NCBI RefSeq assembly: GCF_905373215.1
Contig: NZ_CAJPRT010000005.1
Span: 71,713 to 135,712 of the forward strand
DNA from: an uncultured Campylobacter sp.
GTDB lineage: Bacteria; Campylobacterota; Campylobacteria; Campylobacterales; Campylobacteraceae
Length of the DNA: 64,000 nt
Reading direction: 5' to 3'
Below, in pieces: positions 33,146 through 42,241 of this stretch. Positions within the stretch are counted from its first letter, which is position 1, and each line of letters starts with the position of its first letter. The position numbers and the translations under genes were made by a program. Below the pieces are notes generated by a model that saw only the letters and a list, made by a program, of their open reading frames with translations, was not told the DNA's origin and searched no databases.

Positions 33146-35227
33146 TTACGCCGTAGGCGCACTATTTTCGGCGTGAGTATCGTCCGAGCCCTTAGGCCTT
33201 AAAAGCCACTGCTTTGCAAAGATCAGCACGTATATCGCAGCGCCGATGCCGTAGCTTGCGTATTCACTTGGGATAAACTCTATGAATTTCGCGCAGATAT
33301 TAGGCACCAGCATTAGCGGCGTTACTAGCAGCAATAGCAGGCGCTCTAGTGGATTACATTTTGTTACAAACCAGCCTTGTAGCGAGGAGCTGAAGGCAAA
33401 CATACCCACGATCGCCGTGGCAAAAATCAGCACGATTTGCAGTGGATCGCTGATCCAAACGATACTTTTTGAATCCATCGGATCGCCGATGCTTTGGATC
33501 AAAAGCAGCTTATTGTTGAAGAAAAACGCAAACGGAAGCACCGCGGTGCGCAGATCATACACGAAGCCCTGAAGTCCCACGGTTACCGGATTTGCCTTTG
33601 CGATACCCGCCGCAGCGTATGCTGCAATACCCACTGGCGGGGTATCGTCGGCTAAAATTCCAAAATAAAAGACAAAAAGATGCACCGCGATCGCAGGGAT
33701 CAAAAAGCCGTTTTTGCCCGCTAGTATCAAAATCACTGGCGCGATTAGGCTTGAAACGACGATATAATTCGCCGTCGTAGGAAGTCCCATGCCCAAAATC
33801 AGGCTCATTATCGCAGTCATCAGAAGTATTAGTACTATGCTGTTTCCTGCGACTGCTTCTACGAGCTCTGAAAGAACCTGTCCCAGCCCGGTAAGCGAGA
33901 TCGAGCCGATGATAATGCCCGCTAGCGCGGTGGCAACGGCTACCGTGACCATATTTTTAGCAGCGCCCACCATAGCCCAAAAAATATCTACGAAACCTAC
34001 GATAAAATCGGACTTGCCAACCTTTTCGCCAAATATCGTTTTCTTGGCGGGCTCTTGGACGATCATTATTAAAAATAGCACGCAGATCGAGTTAAACGCC
34101 GCAGAGATCGCGCTTTCTTTCAGAATCAATAGAGTAAAAAGAAGCACCAAAATCGGGATTATGTAATGAATGCCGCTAAATATAATTTTTAGCTTTGAAA
34201 CCTTGGCGTAATCGCGGCTGCCGCGAAGCCCTAGCTTGCAGCTTTCCAGATGCACGATAAAAAATAACCCCGCATAGCAGACGAAAGCGGGGATCACCGC
34301 CGCGATCATTACGTTAGTGTAGCTCATACCTAAAAATTCTGCGATGATAAACGCCGCAGCGCCCATGATAGGCGGCATAAGCTGCCCGTTTACGCCCGCA
34401 GCGACCTCGATAGCGCCCGCCTTAGTGGCGGTAAGCCCTGCCTTTTTCATTAGCGGGATCGTAAAAGTGCCCACTGTCACGACGTTTGCGGTCGAGCTGC
34501 CGCTTACCATGCCGGTTAGTCCGCTAGCGATTACGCTAGCCTTGGCGGGTCCTCCGCGAAAGCGACCTAAAATCGCAAACGCTACGTTTATAAAATACTG
34601 CCCCGCTCCGGCTCGCTCCAAAAGAGCGCCGAATAGCACAAACAGATAGATAAAGCTGGTACTGACCCCTATTGGCACGCCGAATACGCCCTCGGTCGTT
34701 AAAAACATATGCCCTGCAAGCAGTTCAAAGCTTGCGCCGCGGTGCGCGATGATATCTGGCATATAGGGGCCGAAGTAACAATATAGAAGAAAGGTAAAAG
34801 CGATAATGCCAAGCGCTGGTCCCATCATACGACGACCTGCTTCAAAAAGGATAAAAATACCTATAAAGGCTGCTACGATATCTCTGGTTAGATAATTTCC
34901 CGGGCGCTGCGCTAGCCCGTTAAATTCTATCGCAGGATACAAGATCGCGGCGACTCCGACGATTAATAAAATATAATCGTAAAACGGGATATAAAAATGC
35001 GCCTTGGAACGCGGGCGAAATGGAAAAAGCGAAAAAATTATAAAAACAGCGAACGCCAAGTGGATTGAGCGCGCGATATTCGTATTTAGCGTAAAATACG
35101 CGATGTAAAGCTGAAAGACCGACCACGCGAAGCAGACCAGCGTCACGAGCCAGAAGAGCTTTTTAGAGGTAAATTCTCTACTTTTTACCTCTAAAACCTG
35201 CTCGTCGTTTTGTGTAGATTTCTCCAT
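33146..35227 (-). CDS. TRAP transporter, fused small and large membrane subunits (TAXI type)
   Basis: 693 aa. The first four helices form the DctQ-like part. The rest is a 12-helix DctM-like permease with the SGSSTANVVTVGTFTIPLMKKAGL and GMGLPTTANYIVVSSL blocks of the 4TM/12TM fusion family. It takes up an organic acid with Na+ and a binding protein. The ATG at 35227 is used over a TTG one codon earlier. It begins nine bases after the binding protein's stop. Confidence 0.92.
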   Translation of the reverse strand: MEKSTQNDEQVLEVKSREFTSKKLFWLVTLVCFAWSVFQLYIAYFTLNTNIARSIHLAFAVFIIFSLFPFRPRSKAHFYIPFYDYILLIVGVAAILYPAIEFNGLAQRPGNYLTRDIVAAFIGIFILFEAGRRMMGPALGIIAFTFLLYCYFGPYMPDIIAHRGASFELLAGHMFLTTEGVFGVPIGVSTSFIYLFVLFGALLERAGAGQYFINVAFAILGRFRGGPAKASVIASGLTGMVSGSSTANVVTVGTFTIPLMKKAGLTATKAGAIEVAAGVNGQLMPPIMGAAAFIIAEFLGMSYTNVMIAAVIPAFVCYAGLFFIVHLESCKLGLRGSRDYAKVSKLKIIFSGIHYIIPILVLLFTLLILKESAISAAFNSICVLFLIMIVQEPAKKTIFGEKVGKSDFIVGFVDIFWAMVGAAKNMVTVAVATALAGIIIGSISLTGLGQVLSELVEAVAGNSIVLILLMTAIMSLILGMGLPTTANYIVVSSLIAPVILILAGKNGFLIPAIAVHLFVFYFGILADDTPPVGIAAYAAAGIAKANPVTVGLQGFVYDLRTAVLPFAFFFNNKLLLIQSIGDPMDSKSIVWISDPLQIVLIFATAIVGMFAFSSSLQGWFVTKCNPLERLLLLLVTPLMLVPNICAKFIEFIPSEYASYGIGAAIYVLIFAKQWLLRPKGSDDTHAENSAPTA

Positions 35228-35235
35228 CAACTAGC

Positions 35236-36177
35236 CTATTTCAGCAGCCCGGCTTCTTTATACACCGCCTCTGCCGCAGGATGAAGCGGCGCACTAAGCC
35301 CCTCTAAAAGAGATTCTTTGCTTACCAAATTTAACGCAGGGTGTAGCTTTTTATATTCGTCAAAATTATCAAGTATAGCCTTAACTACCGCTCTAACCGC
35401 TTCGTTGCTTTGGCTAGCGTCGGTTACTAGCACGGCCTTTACGCCGATAGTCTGCGTATCGTGATCTACGCCGTCATACATTTTCGCAGGAATCACGCCT
35501 TTGGCAAAATATGGATATTTTTCTAGAATTTTTTTGATATGCTCATCATCGATGCCGACTAAGTCGATAGGAAGCGAAGTCGCCGCATCGGTGATATTTG
35601 CGGTCGGATGTCCTACGACGTAGAAGTATCCATCGATTTTCTTATCTTTTAGCGCCATAGGGCATTCTTGCGCCGTTAAAACGCCGTGCTGGGCGAGCTT
35701 TTTAAGATCGAAGTCGTAATTTTCAAAAACTATCATGCTAGTTAGCTCGTTGCCGCTGCCCGGGTTTCCGATATTGATCTTTTTGCCCGCAGCGTCGCCG
35801 TAGGCTTTAATACCGCTTTCTTTAGAAACTACGAAAGCCAAAAGCTCCGGATAGATCGAAATTACGGAGCGTAAATTTTTATCCGCCGCGCCTTGAAATT
35901 TGCCCGTGCCGTTGTATTTATCATAGACGACGTCGCTTTGAACGAAGCCGAAATTTAGCTCTTTTTTAAGCACGTTATTGACGTTATACGTCGAGCCGCC
36001 CGTTGATTGCACGGAGCATTTCATATTTTTATCCATATTTATCAAGCGGCAAATCGCGCCGCCTACCGGATAATAGGTGCCGGTCATACCGCCGGTGCCG
36101 ATATTGATGAACTCCTTAGCGCCTGAAACGCTAGCTAGTAAGGCCAAACCGGCCAAAGCAACAGAAAATTTTTTCAT
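35236..36177 (-). CDS. TAXI-family TRAP transporter solute-binding protein
   Basis: 313 aa, with signal peptide MKKFSVALAGLALLASVSGA (cleavage near residue 20). The mature start has FINIGTGGMTGTYYPVGGAICRL, the TAXI motif. Ligands in this family include glutamate or other dicarboxylates; the ligand here is not predictable. It is the first cistron of the transporter operon and a 219-base gap separates it from truA. Confidence 0.92.
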   Translation of the reverse strand: MKKFSVALAGLALLASVSGAKEFINIGTGGMTGTYYPVGGAICRLINMDKNMKCSVQSTGGSTYNVNNVLKKELNFGFVQSDVVYDKYNGTGKFQGAADKNLRSVISIYPELLAFVVSKESGIKAYGDAAGKKINIGNPGSGNELTSMIVFENYDFDLKKLAQHGVLTAQECPMALKDKKIDGYFYVVGHPTANITDAATSLPIDLVGIDDEHIKKILEKYPYFAKGVIPAKMYDGVDHDTQTIGVKAVLVTDASQSNEAVRAVVKAILDNFDEYKKLHPALNLVSKESLLEGLSAPLHPAAEAVYKEAGLLK

Positions 36178-36396
36178 CTTTGCTCCTTTTTGAGTTAAAA
36201 GTTTGAAAGTATTGCTAAATTTCTATAAAATTCTAATAAAAATAGATCGAATTTCGCGCAAATTTACGATTTTACACATTGCGGCGCAAGTGATTTAATA
36301 TCAAAGTAGGACGGTGATCTGCTCTGTTATGCGGAATTTTACCGCGATAAAATTCTAAGCTTGAAATCCAAACGCCTATAGATAAAATTTCAAGCC

Positions 36397-37788
36397 TTAA
36401 TAACTCACGCTGCTAAGATACAGCCCGTTTGGCGGAAAGGGGATTCTGCTAAGCGCTCGCGAAAAGCTGATCTTGCGCCCGCTTTGCACGGATTTTAGGG
36501 CGTTTGCGACCATCAGCCGCACCTGCGCTCGCAAAAATCCATTGGCTTTAAAATTTATCAAGGTTAAATTTCTAAAAGAGTAGGCGCGCGCGACGTAGAG
36601 CTCGCGCACGGGGCTTTTTATGTCGCTGCCGCTTTTCATAAACTCGCTAAAATCGTGCTCGCCGATAAAATTTGCAAGCGCAGCATTGAGCGCGGCAAGA
36701 TCTACACGCGGATAAAACACGCAAAAATCGCTAAGAAAGGGGCTCGGACATCCATGGTTTAAAACGTAGCGATAGGAGCGCGCCACGGCGTCGTAACGCG
36801 GATGAAAATCGCGCGGCACCGGGCTGATGTGACGTACAAAAATATAGGGCGCGCAGTGGCGATTGATGAGCTCTTTTAGGCGCGACAGCTCCCAATGCAC
36901 GGTGCATTCGACGCAGCTTACCTGGCGCAGCGCGTGTACCCCTTTATCGGTGCGCGAGCTGCTGATAAGCGGCGCGAAGATCCCCACTCGCCCCAAAGCC
37001 GCGCGCAGCACGTCCTCGACGCCGCGCCCGTGGGGCTGAGACTGTGAGCCGCTAAATTTCGAGCCGTCGTAGGAGTAGATGAGCTTGAGCTTTACGCGCT
37101 CGGAGTTCGTGCTCGCGGCATATGAGCACGCATCTGTGGGGGTATTTGGCGCAGTGCTTATTTTGCCTATGTGCGCAAGCTCGCTTGCTGCGAAGCCGCT
37201 TACGGGCGCGCTTTTAATAATATTTTTGAGTTCGGACGCGCTTGCTGGCGTGTTTGCGGGGGCATCCGCTTTATAGGCGGCGTTTGCCTTGCGGGAGTTT
37301 GCGGTGCGGGCGGACGTGGGAAGGGTAGTGCAAAATTCGGCAACGGGCGAGATATGGATTTTTAAAGCGTCGCCGCTCGACCCATTAGCTTTCGCAGCGT
37401 TTGTCGCGCAAATATCGGAAGCGGCGGTATCGGCGGAATTTTTGCGGGCGGAATTTAAATTTGCCGCGCGCGCGACCTCTTTGGCACAAACGGCGTCCGA
37501 ATTCCGCCTGACGCTTTCGTGATTCAAACCGCAATCGGGCGCAGTATGGATAGCCGTATCGCTCGCAGCATTCGCGAGAGCAGAATTTTTAAAATTTAAA
37601 ATTTTATCGTTTAAGATCAAAGCCTGCTCGCCGTTTTGTGCTTCGTGTTCTAAATTTACGCCACGCAAAATTTCAGACGCGTTAGGCTTGCTCGCCGAAA
37701 TTTTATCCGTTAAATTTCGAGCAGACGAGCTTTTGTTTAAAATTTCGCCGCCGCAGAGCTCGGAGCTTTTTTCAGTACCTCGGGGCAA
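36397..37788 (-). CDS. truA: tRNA pseudouridine38-40 synthase with a long N-terminal extension
   Basis: TruA isomerises U38-U40 in tRNA anticodon stems. The enzyme core begins at about residue 232 (KLKLIYSYDGSKFSG), with SSRTDKGVHALRQV and catalytic aspartate about D281, and the YRYVLNHGCPSPF and FLRAQVRLMV segments. A usual TruA of about 240 aa therefore fills the C-terminal half. The first 230 residues are low-complexity (A, N, S, K, T). The ORF begins inside lptF, overlapping it by 17 bases. It is unclear whether translation starts at 37788 or nearer the core; an in-frame start close to the core is not evident. Confidence 0.8.
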   Translation of the reverse strand: MPRGTEKSSELCGGEILNKSSSARNLTDKISASKPNASEILRGVNLEHEAQNGEQALILNDKILNFKNSALANAASDTAIHTAPDCGLNHESVRRNSDAVCAKEVARAANLNSARKNSADTAASDICATNAAKANGSSGDALKIHISPVAEFCTTLPTSARTANSRKANAAYKADAPANTPASASELKNIIKSAPVSGFAASELAHIGKISTAPNTPTDACSYAASTNSERVKLKLIYSYDGSKFSGSQSQPHGRGVEDVLRAALGRVGIFAPLISSSRTDKGVHALRQVSCVECTVHWELSRLKELINRHCAPYIFVRHISPVPRDFHPRYDAVARSYRYVLNHGCPSPFLSDFCVFYPRVDLAALNAALANFIGEHDFSEFMKSGSDIKSPVRELYVARAYSFRNLTLINFKANGFLRAQVRLMVANALKSVQSGRKISFSRALSRIPFPPNGLYLSSVSY

Positions 37789-38803
37789 TTTTTATCCTGT
37801 AGTAAAGCAGCGATGTGATAAGCGTAACGCTGAATGTCACTGGAAGCGCGATGCTCGGGTATTTGGAGAGTAGCATGATCAGCGCGAAGTAGCTAAAAAG
37901 CACGCCGAAGATCCCCGCGTAAACGAAGCCCTTTTCGTAGCGATAGGTCACGATACCGAGGCTTAGCGCAAACAGAAAGCTCGCCAGCGGAAAGAGCGAA
38001 ACGAGGGTGTAGATGCTAAATTCTTTTCTGCGCTTTTCGCTGCCGCCCATCTCGCTCCAGTATCCGATCACGCCGCCTCCGCCGCGAATATTGCGGTCGC
38101 TTTGCGTACGCAGAGTTAGGCTTTCAAACTCGCTTACGTGCCACTGATTGCTGCCCATCGTGTAAATTTTGCCGTCGTGCAGCATCGCGGAAAAGCTCGC
38201 GTTTTCGTTTTTAAACTCGCCGCTACGCGCTACGATCATCCGCTCGTGATCCTGCGAGCCACCTGGATTATACAGCACCAGATCCTTATACAGGGTGCTT
38301 GTGCCGTTGTTTTCCTGCGAATCGATAAAAACGAGCCAGTCGGAGAATTTCTGCCCGAATTCGTTGGATTTGATATTTAGCGTCGCGCTAATTTTTTTGT
38401 AATCGATGAAATTGTCCTTTAAATTTTCGGCTATCGGCATCATAAAAAGCGAGACGAAAAGCAGTGCCAAGGAGCACAGTGCGGCGCTTATGCCGAAAAA
38501 CAGCGCGATCTTGCGCGTGGCGTAGCCGATCGTAAATATTACGATGGTTTCGTTCTCTTTAGATAGCCTAAAAAGCGAGATGCTAAGCGCTACGAAAAAC
38601 GCGATCGGCACCGTAAATATGAGGATGCGCGGCAGCATGAAAAGATAGAGCTTGACTAGCTCTGAAAAATTTATCTCGATAAACGACGTAATGCGCGCGA
38701 TCTGAAGGAAAAAGACGATCGACATTATGATAAAAAGCGTGCTGAAAAGCGACGCGAAGGAACCGACGAAATTGCTAAATAAATAGCGCTGCACCCTATC
38801 CAT
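37772..38803 (-). CDS. lptF: LptF/LptG-family permease (lipopolysaccharide export)
   Basis: 343 aa of the YjgP/YjgQ family: a helix pair, a periplasmic beta domain (about residues 125-255, with MIVARSGEFKNENASF and ARSG-type text) and a C-terminal membrane pair. LptFG with LptB moves LPS from the inner membrane. It starts MDRVQRYLFSNFVGSF. The C-terminus overlaps truA; its start overlaps the prepilin peptidase gene by eight bases. Confidence 0.82.
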   Translation of the reverse strand: MDRVQRYLFSNFVGSFASLFSTLFIIMSIVFFLQIARITSFIEINFSELVKLYLFMLPRILIFTVPIAFFVALSISLFRLSKENETIVIFTIGYATRKIALFFGISAALCSLALLFVSLFMMPIAENLKDNFIDYKKISATLNIKSNEFGQKFSDWLVFIDSQENNGTSTLYKDLVLYNPGGSQDHERMIVARSGEFKNENASFSAMLHDGKIYTMGSNQWHVSEFESLTLRTQSDRNIRGGGGVIGYWSEMGGSEKRRKEFSIYTLVSLFPLASFLFALSLGIVTYRYEKGFVYAGIFGVLFSYFALIMLLSKYPSIALPVTFSVTLITSLLYYRIKIAPRY

Positions 38804-39551
38804 AAATGACGTCCAAGAGCCTTAAAATTTGATCTCTAAAAATAAAAGTAAGAAGTAGCCCCATCGATAAAAACGGCACGAACGGCAGCTCGTAGCCTCT
38901 TTTGTGCGCGATGAGATACGCAGGCAGCGTCAAAATCGCGCCGATGTAGATCGAGATGCCGCCCAGCTTCCAGCCCAAAATCGCCCCCATAACGCCCGCG
39001 ATAAAAATATCCGCGCTTCCCATCGCTTCGCGCTTTAGCACGAAGGTGACGATGAGGCGCAGCACGAAAAATATCGCCGCGTATCCCGCCGCTGCGCCCA
39101 CGCCTCTAAGATCAAAATCATACATCAGCGTATAAGCAAGCGAAAGCGCCGTAACTACGTAAAGAAGGCTCTCCGGTACGGCTTTATACTCAAAATCGAT
39201 CGCTGAAAGCGCCATAAGCAAGATAAAGCAAAGCCCAAGCACCGCGGCTTTTGCAAGATCGGGCTCGCCGAAATACGCCGCAAGCGCAAGCGTGCCGCCT
39301 AAAAGCTCGACGATCGGGTAGCGGATTGAAATTTTGGTTTTACAAAAGGCGCATTTGCCGCCCAAAAAGAGCCACGAAAGCAGCGGAATGTTGTGGTAAA
39401 ATTTTAAAGCGTGAGAGCATTTGGGGCAGTGCGAAGCGGGAAAATTTACGCTCTGTCCGCGCGGCAGGCGGTAGATCAGAACGTTGCAAAACGAGCCTAC
39501 GCAGGTGCCGAATACCGCAAAAATCACGCCGTAAACGATATTTAAATCCAT
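38796..39551 (-). CDS. Type IV prepilin peptidase (A24)
   Basis: 251 aa. Cleaves and methylates prepilin-like proteins at the inner membrane. The N-terminal zinc region has CPKCSHALKFYHNIPLLSWL and CAFCKTKI (four cysteines). Two catalytic aspartates are in ALSAIDFEYKAVPESLLY and MGSADIFIAG. Seven or eight hydrophobic helices. Homologues of pilD are used for competence or type II secretion pseudopilins in Campylobacter. Overlaps lptF by eight bases. Confidence 0.9.
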   Translation of the reverse strand: MDLNIVYGVIFAVFGTCVGSFCNVLIYRLPRGQSVNFPASHCPKCSHALKFYHNIPLLSWLFLGGKCAFCKTKISIRYPIVELLGGTLALAAYFGEPDLAKAAVLGLCFILLMALSAIDFEYKAVPESLLYVVTALSLAYTLMYDFDLRGVGAAAGYAAIFFVLRLIVTFVLKREAMGSADIFIAGVMGAILGWKLGGISIYIGAILTLPAYLIAHKRGYELPFVPFLSMGLLLTFIFRDQILRLLDVIYG

Positions 39552-39616
39552 CTTTTTCCTTTGAGACTTTAACTTTTTAAAATTTAATCAAACGCTCTAT
39601 GGTAGCGAGAAATTTC

Positions 39617-40042
39617 TTAGTTTTCATTGATTTTTTGCCTCTCGTAAGGGAAAAATTTTACGAAAATAGCCGCCGCGCCTACGCAAAATAAAATGGCTAT
39701 GAGCCCTGCGATTAGCGGTTCGCCCCATGCCCCATATAATCCGCCGAAAATCAAAAATCCCGCCACCAGTATCACGGCATCCAAAAGATCGAAGTTCAAA
39801 GTATCTACGATCCATAAAAACATAATATATGCGCCTATCCCGCTGCCTGTGGACGCCAAAATCCCCATTTTATCGGGGATGAAAGTAAACGCTAGCATAA
39901 AAAACAGCAGCAGGCAAATGTAGACCGCCAGTATAAATTTCTTTGGTTTTTTATACACGCTGCCGCATCTTGGGCATCTTAGAGTTTTCATCGGCTTTTT
40001 GGTAAGCTTTTTGCCGCAACCACATTGTATGTAGTAGCTCAT
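39617..40042 (-). CDS. Zinc-ribbon membrane protein, function unknown
   Basis: 141 aa. The N-terminus has CGCGKKL and RCPRCGSVYKK, giving about four cysteines for a zinc ribbon. About four hydrophobic helices (two at about 35-55 and 58-78, then about 85-125) follow, with a basic tail. Similar in plan to the 14424 product. Downstream of the repeat array and uppS on the same strand; the ribosome site is moderate (AAAGGAAGG near 40048). Confidence 0.55.
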   Translation of the reverse strand: MSYYIQCGCGKKLTKKPMKTLRCPRCGSVYKKPKKFILAVYICLLLFFMLAFTFIPDKMGILASTGSGIGAYIMFLWIVDTLNFDLLDAVILVAGFLIFGGLYGAWGEPLIAGLIAILFCVGAAAIFVKFFPYERQKINEN

Positions 40043-40156
40043 AGCCTTCCTTTCGGTCTTTGCACGAATGCGCGGCGTGATTTTTAAAATTCTGCCGCGT
40101 TAAATTTACCGCGCCGCGCAACACGGCTCGCGCTAGGGCTTTAAATTTAAAAGGGC

Positions 40157-40350
40157 GAAATTTTAAAATTCTAAAATTTTGAAATTTCACGGCGCCACGC
40201 GCCTACGTAGTTAAAATTTTAAATTTTACGATGCCGTAAATTAAAATCCTGAAATTTTAAAATTTCATGGTGTCGTGAGCGCCCGCGGATTAAATTTTAA
40301 AATTTACTGCATCGCAGGCGGTTCTGCAAATTAAAATTTTAAAATTTAAA
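40157..40350. repeat. Degenerate ~40-bp tandem repeat with AAATTTTAAAATTT cores
   Basis: A+T-palindromic cores begin near 40157, 40211, 40250, 40290 and 40331, so the last four are 39-41 bases apart. Each core (TTAAAATTTTAAAATTT and variants) is followed by a G+C-rich word like ACGATGCCG, CATGGTGTCG or CTGCATCGC. The array lies between the uppS stop and the zinc-ribbon gene. Confidence 0.6.
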
Positions 40351-40378
40351 GCGACCGTTAGAGCGACTGCGCCGCAGC

Positions 40379-41056
40379 TTAAAGACCGCCGAAGCGGCGT
40401 TGTTTGCGGCGGAAATCATCCACTATGCGCGCAAGCTCCTCGCGCGTGAAATCGGGCCACAGCGTCGGCGTAAACGCAAGCTCGGCATAGCTCGCCTGCC
40501 AGAGTAAGAAATTCGACAGCCGCTGCTCGCCGCCCGTGCGCACCAGCAGATCCACGTCGCCGCTGTGCGCGGTATCCAGATGCGTGCCGATGCCCGCTTC
40601 GCTTAGCCGCTCGCCGCTTGCAAGCAGCCGCTCGCACGCTCGCACGATCTCGTCGCGAGAGCCGTAGTTGATCGCTAGGTTAAAATTTAGCGCTCGCCCG
40701 TTTTGCGTTAAATTTGAAAGATATTCGATCTCGCTTCGCAGATCGCCCTCAAAAACCGATATGTCGCCGATAGGATAGAATTTTATTCCGTTTTGGATAA
40801 ATTTTTTGCGGCGTGAAATTAGGAATTTTTGAAGCAACTTCATCAAAAATTCCACTTCGTTTTTCGGGCGCTTCCAATTTTCGGTGCTAAAGGCGTATAG
40901 CGTGAGGTTTGCGATGCCTTCGTCGATGCAAAACTCGCAGATCTGCTCCACGACCTCCGCACCCGCTTCGTGCCCGCTGGTGCGCAGCAGACCGCGCTTT
41001 TTCGCCCAGCGCCCGTTGCCGTCCATCACAAGGGCTAGATGATTTAGGCTATTCAC
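40379..41056 (-). CDS. uppS: Undecaprenyl pyrophosphate synthase
   Basis: cis-prenyltransferase that makes the C55 carrier lipid for peptidoglycan and surface polysaccharides. 225 aa, usual length. HLALVMDGNGRWAKKRG at residues 6-22 carries the catalytic aspartate; LTLYAFSTENWKRP and LLVRTGGEQRLSNFLLWQASYAEL follow. It is three bases from coaBC, sharing a transcript with coaBC and glmU. Confidence 0.94.
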   Translation of the reverse strand: MNSLNHLALVMDGNGRWAKKRGLLRTSGHEAGAEVVEQICEFCIDEGIANLTLYAFSTENWKRPKNEVEFLMKLLQKFLISRRKKFIQNGIKFYPIGDISVFEGDLRSEIEYLSNLTQNGRALNFNLAINYGSRDEIVRACERLLASGERLSEAGIGTHLDTAHSGDVDLLVRTGGEQRLSNFLLWQASYAELAFTPTLWPDFTREELARIVDDFRRKQRRFGGL

Positions 41057-41059
41057 GGA

Positions 41060-42241
41060 TCAGATTTTTTTCAGCTCAGCCGCGATTTTTAGGGCGACTT
41101 CGTCCTTCGGCGCGGTGTCTATTACGACCTGATCGTTTTTTGTGATGAAGGTGACCTTAAGGACGTCGCCGCCGAGCTTGATGATGTCGTCCAGCACGTT
41201 TAGGCAGACGGCGTCGAGATGCTTTTCATTTAGCATGCGTTTGGCCTCGCCGACGGCATTTTCGCGGTCGGTTTCGAGTTTAAAGCCCACCTTTTTGATA
41301 TTTCCGCGCACGGAGCTTAAGATATCCTCGTTCTCGCCCAGGCGTAAATTCCAAATTTCGCCGATCTCCGCTTTTTTCACCTTGTCTTTGTAGCGCACCT
41401 TCGGCGAGTAATCGCTTACCGCGGCAGCCATTATCAAATATGCGCCGTCGGGGAATTTCGTGCTGTCAAGTGCTGATTTTAGCCCGATAGTACTTTCAAA
41501 TTTAACGAGCTTGTATGGTAAATTTTCATACTCGTTGCTAGAGATCAGCGTTACGTCCGCACCTAGATAAAACAGCGCGTCGGCGAGCGCTTTGGAGGTT
41601 TTGCCGCTGGAGAAATTCGTAATGCCGCGCACGCTGTCGATCTTTTCGATCGTCGCGCCTCCGGTGATGATGACGGTTTTATCCTCCCAAAATTTATCGT
41701 TATAAAGCGCGCGCTTTAGCGTCTGCATTATCGCCTCGGTGCTTGCTAGCCCGCCCTTGCCGGTGTCGCCGCAAGCTAGGGTTTTTTCTATCGGATCGAC
41801 GAAATACGCATTTACGCTCGCTTTTAGCATATCGATGCAGTTTTTCGTGATGTTGTTTTCAAGTAGCGCTGGATTTGCGGCCGGCGCGATAACCACCTTA
41901 GCGTGGGCGAAAGCCGCGTTTAGCACCTCTAAAAATACGTTGTCGCAGACGCCCCACGCGAGCTTGTTTATCGTATTTGCCGTCGCAGGCGCTATTAAAA
42001 CTAAATCCACTTTGGAATAAGCGATGTGGTTGATGCCCGCCTGCCAGTTTTCGTTGGCTTTGCAAAGCACGGGGTGATCGCATAGCGCCTCGAAAGCTTT
42101 GTAGCTGACAAACTCCTGCACGCCGTCGCTAAGCGCGACATAGATGTCGAAATTCGACTTTTTCAGAGCGGATAAAATTTCAAACGCTTTGTAAAAACTG
42201 ATACTCCCGCAAACCGCGAGTAAAACCTTTTTCTTATTCAT
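41060..42241 (-). CDS. coaBC: Bifunctional phosphopantothenoylcysteine decarboxylase/synthetase
   Basis: Two steps of coenzyme A synthesis. The N-terminal flavoprotein part has VCGSISFYKAFEI and an SKVDLVLIAPATANTINKLA segment. LACGDTGKGGLAS holds the active cysteine loop. The substrate-binding motif usually read PxMN is PAANP here. The C-terminal synthetase has ITGGATIEKIDSVRGITNFSSGK and AAVSDYSPK. The ATG at 42241 with AGGAG upstream is preferred; a longer frame reaches 42274. It overlaps the glmU stop by eight bases. Confidence 0.92.
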   Translation of the reverse strand: MNKKKVLLAVCGSISFYKAFEILSALKKSNFDIYVALSDGVQEFVSYKAFEALCDHPVLCKANENWQAGINHIAYSKVDLVLIAPATANTINKLAWGVCDNVFLEVLNAAFAHAKVVIAPAANPALLENNITKNCIDMLKASVNAYFVDPIEKTLACGDTGKGGLASTEAIMQTLKRALYNDKFWEDKTVIITGGATIEKIDSVRGITNFSSGKTSKALADALFYLGADVTLISSNEYENLPYKLVKFESTIGLKSALDSTKFPDGAYLIMAAAVSDYSPKVRYKDKVKKAEIGEIWNLRLGENEDILSSVRGNIKKVGFKLETDRENAVGEAKRMLNEKHLDAVCLNVLDDIIKLGGDVLKVTFITKNDQVVIDTAPKDEVALKIAAELKKI

